Source: Mycetocola miduiensis (GTDB lineage: Bacteria > Actinomycetota > Actinomycetes > Actinomycetales > Microbacteriaceae). From it: 64,000 nt of DNA. The DNA lies in contig NZ_FOVM01000006.1 in the NCBI RefSeq assembly GCF_900115155.1, forward strand, positions 124,001 to 188,000, written 5' to 3'. Of this stretch, positions 1-8,414 are shown one piece after another. Position numbers and translations under genes: made by a program. Below the pieces are notes generated by a model, which saw only the letters and a program-made list of their open reading frames with translations, had not been told where the DNA came from and did no database searches. How positions within the stretch are numbered: position 1 is the stretch's first letter; the number at the start of each line of letters is the position of its first letter.

Positions 1-813
1 CGTGCCGCGCAGGTCGACAAAATCGCGGAGCACCCCGGATGACACGGACGCGTCGCTCACCTCGGCAACCTCATCGATGAGGATGCGCGCGGCGACCGCG
101 GGCATGGCCACCTCGGCGGCCACAGCGAGGGCGCTCACCTGCCGCTCGTCGAGGCCCGCGCCGAAGAAGGCGAGGCGGAGGCCCTCGCGGCTGGGGCTGT
201 CGACCCGCACCGACGCTGCCGTTCCGGCCGGCATCCGGGTGAGATCGACCCAGGGTGCGAAGTCGATCGCCGCGTGCACCTCGGGTGCGAGCTGCCCTCC
301 GACCTCGAGTAGCACGCCTTCAGCGTCGATCAGGGCAACGCCGTGCCCGACGCTCGACGACAGATGACGCAACAGGTCAGTGAGATCGTTGGCGTGATAC
401 TCGATCGACTGGGCAACCTTGCGGACGTAGCCGAGAGTGAGCGCGTCCTGCGCTTCGACGAGTTGCCAGCACGCTTTCGCGAGCAGCATCGGCCGATCGG
501 CGTGCAGGAGGGTGAGCCCGAGCCGGTCGGCGAGGGCACGCGTGCCGGTGCCGAAGTTGTCGCCGTGCGGGATGGCCAGGGCGCGAAAGCCGCGGTCGCG
601 GGTGCGGCGAACCAGAGCATCCTGCTGCCACGGTCGCGTTGGCGGCAGTTCGGTGAGGATCGCCAGCCGGCCACCTCCGTCGGCGGGCAGCGCGTCTTCG
701 TTCGTCTCGACGACGACTCCCGTCCACTCGGCGTCTTCCGGGCCGGCGATCGCACGGACACCGCCGTTCTGCGGATGCGCGAGAAGGGCGCTCATTCGAA
801 GACTGTCGGTCAT
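1..813 (-). CDS. PucR-type transcriptional regulator (3' end outside window)
   Basis: This gene reads toward base 1 and is cut by the window edge; 271 codons are visible. The visible part matches the sensory N-terminal half of PucR/CdaR-like regulators (motifs GDNFGTGTRALADRLGLTLL and a later GVALIDAEGVLLEVGG segment). The C-terminal HTH_30 domain would lie outside. PucR regulators control purine, hydantoin and similar nitrogen catabolism. The start ATG (811-813) overlaps the TGA of the upstream DUF917 gene in an ATGA, so the two are probably translationally coupled. It is the last visible gene of the permease-hydantoinase-DUF917 operon and probably its regulator; that role is inferred from position. 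Confidence 0.8.
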   Translation of the reverse strand, partial: MTDSLRMSALLAHPQNGGVRAIAGPEDAEWTGVVVETNEDALPADGGGRLAILTELPPTRPWQQDALVRRTRDRGFRALAIPHGDNFGTGTRALADRLGLTLLHADRPMLLAKACWQLVEAQDALTLGYVRKVAQSIEYHANDLTDLLRHLSSSVGHGVALIDAEGVLLEVGGQLAPEVHAAIDFAPWVDLTRMPAGTAASVRVDSPSREGLRLAFFGAGLDERQVSALAVAAEVAMPAVAARILIDEVAEVSDASVSSGVLRDFVDLRGT

Positions 814-1847
814 GCGGCGCCGTCCAATCCGTCCAACCCGTACGCCGACGGCGTCACGTACCGCGTGCGGTGAGGAGAGCGCGACCACCAGGCGGGCCCG
901 TCGAGTTTGATCACGGCGACATGCCGCGCCCTCGACAGATCGGTCACCTCGAGGATGTCACGCGAGATGGCGTCGAGAACGACGATCAGATCCGGCGCGG
1001 CGGCCTCGAGGCGCCCGTCGGTCATCAAGGCGAGGTTCTCCGAGCGCGCCACCAGCCTGTGCACCTCCCCGGCGCTTCCGGTGATGCCGAACGCGGTCAC
1101 GTGCTGGTCGACGGCATCCGGATCGATCGCGGTGATCCTGCCCTCGGCGAGAAGCCGCCCTCCAAGGGCAGCTGCGAGTCCTTCGAGCGGCCCGGAGCGG
1201 GCCTCGAGGTAGGCGGTGCCGATGCTCAGGGCGCGGGCGGCGTTGCCGACGATAGCGTGCTCCCGCAGATCCCCCACGGTGAAGCCGGCGAAGACCAAGC
1301 CGCCGGCACCGCCCGCCTGGATCGTCGACGCCCGGACGACGCGCTCGATGTCGAGGGCGCGATCGGTTTGCACGAGTGCCACCCCGCCGGCTCCGGTGTC
1401 ACAGGTCACGACGATGCCCGGCACGCCGTCGACGAGGAGCGACATCTGATCGAGTCCAGGAACCGCGCGTCCGGTGAGATCGGCGTCGACGATCTTTCGG
1501 TCACCGGCGAGGGTGAACGGAGCGAGACCATTGAGGCCACCTCCTTCGAGCGAGCACACCACCGGCACGTGGTGACCGAGCCAACGCTCCGCCGCCGCGA
1601 TGAGCGGCGCAAATGGTGCTGACCCGGGCAGCCGTTCCGTGAGCAGCATGGTCGAACCCACGAACGCGGCGCCAAGGCACGGCGTCGAGGGGTCGAGCTC
1701 GTCGACGTCGTGCACGGTCATCGGCCAGTCCGGCGACCTCCGCAGCGCGAGCTCGAGCATCGTGGTGGCCCCGCCGCCACCAGAGCCGAGCAGCCCGAAC
1801 CCGGTCGCGAGCGCGGGCAGGCTGGCGAGCTCGAGGATGGTCGGCAT
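810..1847 (-). CDS. DUF917 family protein, divergent short paralogue
   Basis: A 345-residue DUF917-type protein (Pfam family more recently linked to S-methyl-thiohydantoin desulfurases; that link is recalled, not tested). The N-terminal glycine-rich motif is GLLGSGGGGATT instead of the GTGGGGDPYIG of its two neighbours, and the protein is 20-45 residues shorter than they are. It is the third DUF917 gene in a row. It starts with ATG at 1845-1847 and has its own leaderless-type -10 box (TAAGCT, 1854-1859) built over the TAA stop codon of the upstream gene. It ends in an ATGA overlap with the PucR regulator. The divergence suggests a specialised partner subunit rather than a recent duplicate. 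Confidence 0.75.
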   Translation of the reverse strand: MPTILELASLPALATGFGLLGSGGGGATTMLELALRRSPDWPMTVHDVDELDPSTPCLGAAFVGSTMLLTERLPGSAPFAPLIAAAERWLGHHVPVVCSLEGGGLNGLAPFTLAGDRKIVDADLTGRAVPGLDQMSLLVDGVPGIVVTCDTGAGGVALVQTDRALDIERVVRASTIQAGGAGGLVFAGFTVGDLREHAIVGNAARALSIGTAYLEARSGPLEGLAAALGGRLLAEGRITAIDPDAVDQHVTAFGITGSAGEVHRLVARSENLALMTDGRLEAAAPDLIVVLDAISRDILEVTDLSRARHVAVIKLDGPAWWSRSPHRTRYVTPSAYGLDGLDGAA

Positions 1848-1859
1848 GGTCCCAGCTTA
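1848..1859 (-). promoter_or_regulatory. Leaderless -10 box for third DUF917 gene
   Basis: On the minus strand TAAGCT (1854-1859), six bases, then ATG. The box includes the TAA stop of the preceding gene. No convincing -35 is visible, so activity is uncertain. Confidence 0.4.
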
Positions 1860-3026
1860 AGCGTGCGCCTCCTCGGCGACGCCGACCCCGCGAGCCGTCG
1901 CGGCGAACTCGAGCGCCGCCTCCGCGGCGGCGGTTTCGCCCTCCACCGGCATGAACGGCTCGGTCAGGCCGAACGCCGTCGGTCCGAACGCCTGCAGGGC
2001 GGCCTGGGTGCGCATCATTGCCGGCGTCGAAATGCCGAGCACGCGCACCCGCTGGCCGTATCGGAGCCCTTCCGTGGTGATTGGCTCCGCGGTTTCGTGG
2101 TCGACCACGCAGATGAGATCGGGCACGATCGCGACCACGTCGCCGTTGTGATGAGCGATGAGGTTCTCGTTCTGGAAGGCGATCTCGAACCGGTCATCGC
2201 TCGATGGGTCGAGCGGCAGAATGACGGCGCGCCCCTTGGCGAAGCCGTCGGTCGTGCGGCGCTCGACATCCGCCACCTTGCCGACGAACAGCTCGCGGAC
2301 GTGCGAGTACAGGGTGGTCGACAGGGTCTCCGCGATGGCCTCGAATGGTGAACTGTGTGCTTCACGGGCGAGGCGGATGGCGCGCCCGAGGGCGAGTGCC
2401 ATCGAGATGGTGCGCGGAACAGCGGTGCGTTTCACATCGGCTCCGCTCATTGCGTACTCGGCGATGTGGCCTACGCCGCCAAGACGGATGGTGATGCCGC
2501 GCGCCAGCCATTCCATCTGTCGATCGTCGTCGCCGGTGTCGATGATCACGCGTTCTCCGCGTTCGCCGGCGAGGGCGAGAGGCGAGCCGTGCACCCCGTA
2601 GACCGCGAACGTCTCCATCGAGAGTTCCGGGAAGGCGCGGCCCATGCCGTCGCCATCCACGACGGGCAGTCCGGTCTCGGCGGCAACCAGAAGAGGGATC
2701 ATCGAGTTGATGCCACCGCATTCGATCGGCATGGTGGCGTCAGCCTTTCGCCCCAGGTGGTCCTCGAGCGTGCGCAGGGCCAGCGTCGCTTCGAAGCCGG
2801 CGGGGATCTTCTCGATCATCACCGTCGGCGCGCCCATCTGGGCGGTGGGGATGACGAAGAGATCGTCAGCCAGGTCGTCCGGGTCGAGGATGGTGATCGA
2901 CCCCGTGCCGAGCACCTGCTCGACGAGCATCTTGCCGATGTATGGGTCGCCGCCACCGCCGGTGCCCAGCAGGGTGGCGCCGCGGGCAAGGTCGGATAGA
3001 TCGGCGGCTGTCAGTTTCCAGCTCAT
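1857..3026 (-). CDS. DUF917 family protein (second paralogue)
   Basis: A 389-residue protein with the canonical DUF917 start MSWKLTAADL and the motif LLGTGGGGDPYIGK near residue 20. Later motifs EKIPAGF, ECGGINSMIPL and GDGMGRAFPELSM are shared with the adjacent paralogue. The start ATG (3024-3026) overlaps the upstream paralogue's TGA as ATGA, so translation is probably coupled. DUF917 proteins are commonly encoded next to hydantoinase/oxoprolinase proteins and NCS1 permeases, as here, and are thought to act with them in hydantoin-like metabolism. The exact reaction cannot be read from the sequence. Confidence 0.85.
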   Translation of the reverse strand: MSWKLTAADLSDLARGATLLGTGGGGDPYIGKMLVEQVLGTGSITILDPDDLADDLFVIPTAQMGAPTVMIEKIPAGFEATLALRTLEDHLGRKADATMPIECGGINSMIPLLVAAETGLPVVDGDGMGRAFPELSMETFAVYGVHGSPLALAGERGERVIIDTGDDDRQMEWLARGITIRLGGVGHIAEYAMSGADVKRTAVPRTISMALALGRAIRLAREAHSSPFEAIAETLSTTLYSHVRELFVGKVADVERRTTDGFAKGRAVILPLDPSSDDRFEIAFQNENLIAHHNGDVVAIVPDLICVVDHETAEPITTEGLRYGQRVRVLGISTPAMMRTQAALQAFGPTAFGLTEPFMPVEGETAAAEAALEFAATARGVGVAEEAHA

Positions 3027-4123
3027 GCTGCAGCTTCGTCGGAGGGTTCGACCGCATCGACGCTGCCGTCGAAGCGGTGGGATGGGGTGTCGTAGCCGAA
3101 GTACCCCGGGCCGACCATGGCGAGCGCCTGCGCGCTGTGCCAGCGTTCGTCGCTCGGTGCCGCGATGACACGCACCCGCTGGCCATAGCGCAGCCCCTCG
3201 GTGGTGATGGGCTCGCCGGAGTCGTGCTCCAGCACGATGATCAGGTCCGGCGTGGTCACGACGGGGTTGCCGTCTACTTCTGCGACGAGGTGCTCGTTCT
3301 GGAACAAGAGTTCGAGGGTTGTGTCGGCGCCCTCGACGCGGGCCCGGCCGCGGGCGAAGCCCGTCGTCGTCGCGCGCTGCACATCGACGACTTTGCCCGC
3401 GAAGAATTCTCGCCCGCCGAGCAGTCGCACCGTGTCAGCGACCGGGTCGGCCTTCGCCTCCCGTGCCGCGGCGATGCCCTCGCCGATCTCACTGCACAGG
3501 GATAGCGAGTCGCCGACAAGGGCCTCTCGCGCCTGCGACCCGGACATAGCGAAACCGGAGATCATCACCGAGCAGCCCATCTCCACGCAGGCGACCCGGG
3601 CAATTCGTTCGGTCCAGCTGTTGTCGATGGTGTTCAGGACGCCGACGTTGCCCTTTTCGTCGCTGAAAGCGAGGGGGGACGCGTTGATGCCATACAGGGT
3701 CGGCAACACCATCTGGAGCTCCGGGAAGGCGCGCCCCATGCCGTCGCCGTCGATGAGCGGGAGCCCGAGAGCGGCCGCGGCGGCGATCGGGATGGTCGAG
3801 TTGACGCCTCCGACCTCGGCGCAGGCGATGTGCGTGACAGCACGGCCCAGAGACGCTTCGAGTGCGTGGACGGGAGCGACCACTTCATCGAGGCTCGGAA
3901 GCTTCTCCACCATGACGGTGGGCGCACCCATCATCGCCACCGTCAGCACGACGGCATCGTCGGGTACGTCCCGGAGCGGGACAACCGTCACGTCGCCATG
4001 CTGCCGGAGCGCCTGCGCGGCCAGCAGGCCACCGATGTACGGGTCGCCGCCTCCGCCGGTTCCGAGCACCGCAGCGCCACGGGCGAGTCCGGGAATGAGG
4101 TCAGGGGTGATTGTCCAGCTCAT
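3023..4123 (-). CDS. DUF917 family protein (first paralogue)
   Basis: A 366-residue protein, closely similar to the next gene: MSWTITPDLI, VLGTGGGGDPYIGG, EVGGVNSTIPI, GDGMGRAFPELQM and TTEGLRYGQRVRV. Its ATG (4121-4123) overlaps the hydantoinase TGA (4120-4122), and its own stop overlaps the start of the second DUF917 gene, giving three genes joined by 4-base overlaps. Such coupling suggests stoichiometric production, so the two long DUF917 proteins may form a heteromer with each other or with the hydantoinase. This is inference; the family membership is clear from the motifs. Confidence 0.85.
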   Translation of the reverse strand: MSWTITPDLIPGLARGAAVLGTGGGGDPYIGGLLAAQALRQHGDVTVVPLRDVPDDAVVLTVAMMGAPTVMVEKLPSLDEVVAPVHALEASLGRAVTHIACAEVGGVNSTIPIAAAAALGLPLIDGDGMGRAFPELQMVLPTLYGINASPLAFSDEKGNVGVLNTIDNSWTERIARVACVEMGCSVMISGFAMSGSQAREALVGDSLSLCSEIGEGIAAAREAKADPVADTVRLLGGREFFAGKVVDVQRATTTGFARGRARVEGADTTLELLFQNEHLVAEVDGNPVVTTPDLIIVLEHDSGEPITTEGLRYGQRVRVIAAPSDERWHSAQALAMVGPGYFGYDTPSHRFDGSVDAVEPSDEAAA

Positions 4124-5673
4124 CGCACAACCGCCATGTCGAGGTCGCCGACGGCCTTCACCCGGATGCGCGTCGCGTTGCCGGGCAGGTACGGGATCGG
4201 GATCTCATCGAAGTCGACGATGCTCACCGAGCCGGGGGAGGCCCCCGCGGCGATCGCCTTGTCGACGGCTTCGGCGCGCACCTCAGCGATCGCTGCTTCC
4301 CGGCGGCCGGGCTCGATCGCGTACACCTTGTCGATCTCGCCACCCACCTGTGCGATGGATGCGCCGATCGCGTTCGCGACCGCGAAGTTCTCGGGACGGT
4401 GCACCGATCCGAAGAGCGGCAGCTCATCAGAGAGGAGAACCGAGCCACCGCCGACGGCGACAACCGGAATCGGCTCAGGAGAGGTGCGCATCCGGTCGAC
4501 CGCTTCAGCGACCCGGTCGGCGATGCGAGAGAGAACCCGCTCGACGAACTCCGGGTCAAGGTGGGCCACCTTCGAGGCGTCGCCGATGTCGGCGCGCCCG
4601 GCCGCGACGGCGACGTCCGTGGCGGTGAGGGTGGATCCTCCGAAGACGAGCGCCTCCGTCATCAGACGGTAGCCGACCGACTCCGGGCCGACCTCCGCGG
4701 TCTCCAGATTCACGATGCTCCCGCCGCCGATCCCGATCGACAGTACGTCGGGCATCCTGAAGTTGGTGCGAATGCCGGCGACTTTGACCTCGTTCGACGT
4801 TTCGCGCGGAAAGCCGTTGATGAGCAGGCCGACGTCTGACGTGGTGCCGCCGATGTCGACGACGGCGCAGGTGTCGAGACCGCTCGTCATGGCGGCGCCA
4901 CGCATCGAGTTCGTCGGCCCCGACGCGAAGGTCGCGACGGGGTAGAGGCGAACGTATTCCTCATCCATGAGCGTGCCGTCGTTCTGGCTCAGGAAAATGG
5001 GCGCTTCAATGCCCTGCTTGCGCACCGCCGCGGTGAGTCCGTCGACGATCTCCGACGCCAGCTCACGCAGCGCCGCATTGATGATCGTGGCGTTCTCGCG
5101 CTCGAGGAGGCCGATCCGGCCGATCTCGTGGGAGAGCGAGATGGCAACGTCCGGTCCGAGCTCTTCGGCGACGATACGCGCCGCTTCGACCTCGAGGTCG
5201 TGGTTGACCGGGCTGAACACAGACGAGATAGCGACCGAACGGATGCCATTCGCCCGCATGTCTGCGGCATGCGCCCGCAGTTCCTCTGGATCGAGCGGCG
5301 AGATCGGGCGGCCGTCGAACTCGTAGCCGCCGTGCGCGAGATAGCTTCTCGCACTGATCGCTTCGACGAGTTCGGCGGGCCAGTCCACCAGCGGTGGGAG
5401 CGCCTGCGTTGCCGGCAGACCGAGCCGGAGCGCGGCGGTCGGTGCAAGTCGCTTGGCCTGCACGAGCGCGTTGATGAAGTGCGTCGTGCCGATCATGACG
5501 GCGGTGATCTCACTGCCGTCGAAGTGGTGACCGGCGCGCAGGTCGCCGATCGCCTGAACGATGCCGGTCGTGACATCCGGGGTGGTTGCGTGCTTGACGG
5601 CCGCGAGGGTGCGGGTGTCGTCCATGAGAACTGCGTCGGTGTTGGTTCCGCCGACGTCGATGCCGATATGCAT
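4120..5673 (-). CDS. Hydantoinase/oxoprolinase family protein (HyuA-like)
   Basis: A 517-residue protein beginning MHIGIDVGGTNTDAVLMD, the phosphate-1 motif of the ASKHA-fold hydantoinase A/oxoprolinase family; a second such motif, AVVDIGGTTSDVGLL, lies near residue 270. The family opens hydantoin-type or 5-oxoproline-type rings with ATP. A longer frame reaches 5754 but would overlap the permease gene. The start at 5671-5673 restores a 34-base spacer and begins exactly at the conserved motif, although no strong ribosome site is visible. At ~517 residues it matches the short HyuA type usually linked to DUF917 genes. No HyuB subunit is encoded nearby. Confidence 0.87.
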   Translation of the reverse strand: MHIGIDVGGTNTDAVLMDDTRTLAAVKHATTPDVTTGIVQAIGDLRAGHHFDGSEITAVMIGTTHFINALVQAKRLAPTAALRLGLPATQALPPLVDWPAELVEAISARSYLAHGGYEFDGRPISPLDPEELRAHAADMRANGIRSVAISSVFSPVNHDLEVEAARIVAEELGPDVAISLSHEIGRIGLLERENATIINAALRELASEIVDGLTAAVRKQGIEAPIFLSQNDGTLMDEEYVRLYPVATFASGPTNSMRGAAMTSGLDTCAVVDIGGTTSDVGLLINGFPRETSNEVKVAGIRTNFRMPDVLSIGIGGGSIVNLETAEVGPESVGYRLMTEALVFGGSTLTATDVAVAAGRADIGDASKVAHLDPEFVERVLSRIADRVAEAVDRMRTSPEPIPVVAVGGGSVLLSDELPLFGSVHRPENFAVANAIGASIAQVGGEIDKVYAIEPGRREAAIAEVRAEAVDKAIAAGASPGSVSIVDFDEIPIPYLPGNATRIRVKAVGDLDMAVVR

Positions 5674-5707
5674 AGAGGTGATATTCGCTTTCGGTTGGTG
5701 CAGGGAT

Positions 5708-7063
5708 TCAGTTGGCGATGGTGTCAGCGGTGCGGGGATCGGCCGTGACTTCATCCGCCTGAGCGGTTTTGGCGGTGCCCACGCCGCGGACCAGGCCGAG
5801 CTTGCCTGCGATCACGTACAGCACCATGGAGAGAATGAGAGAGAGCACCGGCGGGATACCCCAGGTGATGACGTAGCCGGTGACCGCGGAGACAGCCCAG
5901 ATCACGATGGTCACCGGGACGATGCGTGGGGCGGTCGCTGGCAGCCGGCCGCTCTCGCGGGTGGCGTCGAGTTCCGACCGCCACCGCTTCACGATGAAGT
6001 ACTCGGCGACCATGATGCCGGCGATCGGCGGGAACGCCACGCCCAGGATGATCAGGAAGTCGGCGAACTGGCCCAGGATGCCGGCCGCGGCGAGCACGGA
6101 GCCGACGACGCCCAGGACGATCGTGGTGGTCACCCGGTGGAGGTTCTTGCCGAACGCGGTCGAGATGAAGTTGACGAGGCCGAGTGTCGACGAGTACAGG
6201 TTCCAGTCGTTGATCTTGAGCGTGCCGGTGATGACGATGATGAGTCCGACGAAGCCGACCGAGGAGGTGACGATGGCGACGATGTTGCCGGATGCTGCCG
6301 CGTGAGCGAGGAGCACACCGGCGAGGCCGATGACGAACTCGCCGAGGGATACGCCGACCACCGTCTGCTTGATCACGTCGGCCCGCGAGCGGTTGAACCG
6401 GGTCATGTCGGCGGTGATGATGGCACCGACGATCAGGCCTCCCGCCACGATGCCGGTTCCCTGCCACACGCTCATCGCCGGGCCGGGGGCCGGGCCGGTG
6501 AGGAGTTCGCCGATGTCATGGTTGCTGAGCTCGCTGATGATGGACCAGCCGACAAGGACGAGGAAGAGTGGCACGGTGATGTTGGCGAGCCACTGCATTC
6601 CCTTGAAGCCGACGGCGACGATCGCTGTCACGGCGAGGCCGAAGAGCAGGCTCCAGGCCCAGGCGGGCATGATGCCGGGCATGAGGGCGTCCAGCGATTC
6701 CGCTGAAATCGCACTCTGGATGCCGAACCAGCCGATGAGGCTGATGCCGATCGCGAGTCCGACGAGGGAGGCGCCGATCTCGCCGAAGCCGGTCCAGCGC
6801 GCGAGAAGAGCGGTGTTCAACCCTTCTTTTTGCCCGATGATGCCGACAATGCACATGATCACTTCGAGAATGATGGAGCCCAGCAGGAGCGCAAGGAAGG
6901 CCTCACCGAAAGTCATGCTGTAGCCAAGGGTGGCTCCCAGAAGGAATTGCGAGAGAGCCGACACCTGGCCGAACCGCTGAACTGCGATGCCGAACCAGGG
7001 TTTCTGCGCGTCGGGACGGACTCGGCTGAGAGCAAAGTCGTCTGCGTGTGCCATGCGGGCCAT
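5708..7063 (-). CDS. NCS1-family permease (cytosine/purine/hydantoin type)
   Basis: A 451-residue integral membrane protein with about twelve hydrophobic segments. It matches the CodB-like branch of NCS1 transporters, which import nucleobases, allantoin or hydantoins. An RFGQVSALSQFLLGATLGYSM-like first helix and the ADMTRFNRS loop are typical. The frame opens at 7183, but ATG at 7061-7063 is preferred because TTGGAG lies eight bases upstream and the protein then begins MARMAHADDF like its relatives. It is the first gene of the operon and defines its substrate: something a hydantoinase-like enzyme can open. Regulation is likely through the promoter at 7098-7125 and the TGTGCA sites upstream. 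Confidence 0.87.
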   Translation of the reverse strand: MARMAHADDFALSRVRPDAQKPWFGIAVQRFGQVSALSQFLLGATLGYSMTFGEAFLALLLGSIILEVIMCIVGIIGQKEGLNTALLARWTGFGEIGASLVGLAIGISLIGWFGIQSAISAESLDALMPGIMPAWAWSLLFGLAVTAIVAVGFKGMQWLANITVPLFLVLVGWSIISELSNHDIGELLTGPAPGPAMSVWQGTGIVAGGLIVGAIITADMTRFNRSRADVIKQTVVGVSLGEFVIGLAGVLLAHAAASGNIVAIVTSSVGFVGLIIVITGTLKINDWNLYSSTLGLVNFISTAFGKNLHRVTTTIVLGVVGSVLAAAGILGQFADFLIILGVAFPPIAGIMVAEYFIVKRWRSELDATRESGRLPATAPRIVPVTIVIWAVSAVTGYVITWGIPPVLSLILSMVLYVIAGKLGLVRGVGTAKTAQADEVTADPRTADTIAN

Positions 7064-7097
7064 GGGAATCTCCAAAAGAGGGGTAGGGGTTTCAGCC

Positions 7098-7125
7098 ACC
7101 ATACGGCGGGCGATACGGGAGGCAA
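7098..7125 (-). promoter_or_regulatory. Promoter of permease-hydantoinase operon
   Basis: On the minus strand -35 TTGCCT (7120-7125), a 16-base spacer, and -10 TATGGT (7098-7103). Transcription would start near 7091, giving a ~28-base leader that contains the GGAG ribosome site of the permease gene. Confidence 0.5.
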
Positions 7126-7171
7126 ATGTGCATTGTGCAGCATTTGGGCGCGTCAACCAGCACTGTGCACA
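7126..7171. promoter_or_regulatory. Three TGTGCA sites upstream of permease operon
   Basis: TGTGCA occurs at 7127-7132, 7134-7139 and 7164-7169; the last lies in the perfect palindrome TGTGCACA (7164-7171). The sites sit just upstream of the -35 box, where an activator would bind. PucR-type proteins are the obvious candidate, but the assignment is inference. Confidence 0.4.
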
Positions 7172-7239
7172 TGCGGTGACCACGTGGCGCCGCCGGTGGA
7201 GTGAAGCCGGCGGAGCGCAACTCCGGGCAGAATATGGGG

Positions 7240-8163
7240 ATGACCATCCCTCTTTCCGGAACGCAGTTCGAGCTCACCAGTGGCGCATACACCGCCACCA
7301 TCGCCAGTGTCGGCGCTTCGCTGCGCTCGCTGCAGTATGACGGTCGTGAGCTTGTCGTGCCGTTCGACGCCGACGAGGTGCGTCCGGCGTTTCGGGGCGC
7401 GACCCTCGCGCCGTGGCCGAACCGTATCGTCGACGGCAAGTACAGCTTCGAGGGCAGGGACTACGAGCTTGCCCTCACCGAGCCGAAGCGCGGGCACGCC
7501 CTGCACGGTCTCGTCGCCTGGCACGACTTCATCGCGCTCGACGAGGCCGACGACCGGGTGCTGCTCGCCACGACGATCGAGGCCCAGGACGGCTACCCGT
7601 TCCGCGTGCAGGTGCGGGTCGAATTCCAGCTCGACGCGGACGGCCTGCACACCACCGTCGCCGCCCGCAACACCGGCAACGTGCCCGCGCCATTCGGCAC
7701 CGGCCCCCACCCGTACCTCGTCGCCGGCGAGGGAACCGTCGACGACTGGACCCTCCTCCTCCCGGCCGAGCAGGTGCTCACGGTGACCGAGGACCGGCTG
7801 ATTCCGATCGGGCTGGCGGATGTCGCCACCGAGTCAGGCGGGACGTTCGACTTCCGCACCCCCCGCGTCATCGGTGACACCTTCATCGACCACGCGTTCA
7901 CCGGACTTGTTCGCGACGAGAACCGGACCGCTGAGGTGCAGGTCACCGCGGCATCCGGAACCGGCGTTCGGATGCGCTGGGACTCGTCGTGCAAGTGGGT
8001 GCAGGTGCACACCGCTGACCAGGAAGCCCCGAAGCCCAGCCGCATCGGCCTCGCCGTCGAACCGATGACGTGCCCGCCCGACGCGTTCAACTCGGGGGAG
8101 GATCTGCTCGTGCTGCAGCCGGGCGGCGTCACCTTCGCGTCGTGGAGCATCGCGGCGTTGTAG
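7240..8163 (+). CDS. Aldose 1-epimerase family protein
   Basis: About 307 residues of the galactose-mutarotase fold, which interconverts anomers of sugars. Motifs include [27 protein letters not shown] (the substrate arginine), [10 protein letters not shown] (a catalytic histidine), GTGPHPYL (the second histidine) and [17 protein letters not shown] (containing the catalytic glutamate). Two ATGs, 7234 and 7240, are possible; the later (MTIPLSG) is chosen because an AT-rich box lies just before it and there is no ribosome site. It heads a plus-strand run of sugar-type enzymes but is separated from the next gene by 250 bases with hairpins, so it is probably its own transcript. Confidence 0.85.
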   Translation: MTIPLSGTQFELTSGAYTATIASVGASLRSLQYDGRELVVPFDADEVRPAFRGATLAPWPNRIVDGKYSFEGRDYELALTEPKRGHALHGLVAWHDFIALDEADDRVLLATTIEAQDGYPFRVQVRVEFQLDADGLHTTVAARNTGNVPAPFGTGPHPYLVAGEGTVDDWTLLLPAEQVLTVTEDRLIPIGLADVATESGGTFDFRTPRVIGDTFIDHAFTGLVRDENRTAEVQVTAASGTGVRMRWDSSCKWVQVHTADQEAPKPSRIGLAVEPMTCPPDAFNSGEDLLVLQPGGVTFASWSIAAL

Positions 8164-8234
8164 TGCCCGCTAGCTGGAGGGAGCGCCAGAGAGGCGAGGC
8201 GCGGGTGGCGCACAGAGGTAGCCCAAGTCATCGG

Positions 8235-8304
8235 TTCCGGTCGAGGGCATCAGGCGCGCGGGGAGCCCGCGACCGGAAGTGGTGCTCTCGGGACCGGCGA
8301 GAGC
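8235..8304. terminator. Tandem hairpins after aldose epimerase gene
   Basis: TTCCGGTCG (8235-8243) pairs perfectly with CGACCGGAA (8270-8278), and GCTCTC (8284-8289) pairs with GAGAGC (8299-8304). There is no T-tract; they could act as transcript-end structures. Confidence 0.35.
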
Positions 8305-8331
8305 GACTGGGCCGGTTGGGCGCGTCAAGGC

Positions 8332-8362
8332 TTGGGGTTCTTCGGGCGTTCCGTTGTAGATT
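8332..8362 (+). promoter_or_regulatory. Possible promoter of alcohol dehydrogenase gene
   Basis: TTGGGG (8332-8337), a long 19-base spacer, and TAGATT (8357-8362). The transcript would carry a ~45-base leader containing GGAGG at 8404-8408, before the ATG at 8415. Confidence 0.35.
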
Positions 8363-8414
8363 GAACGACGGCAGCGCAGATGCGGCCGCCCACCACACTT
8401 CCCGGAGGTACCGA

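Noticed and set aside
5674-5754. N-terminal extension of the hydantoinase.
   Set aside because: It overlaps the permease gene and precedes the conserved MHIGIDVGGTNTD start.
8070-8414. N-terminal extension of the alcohol dehydrogenase frame.
   Set aside because: It overlaps the aldose epimerase gene and has no similarity; ATG 8415 has GGAGG.
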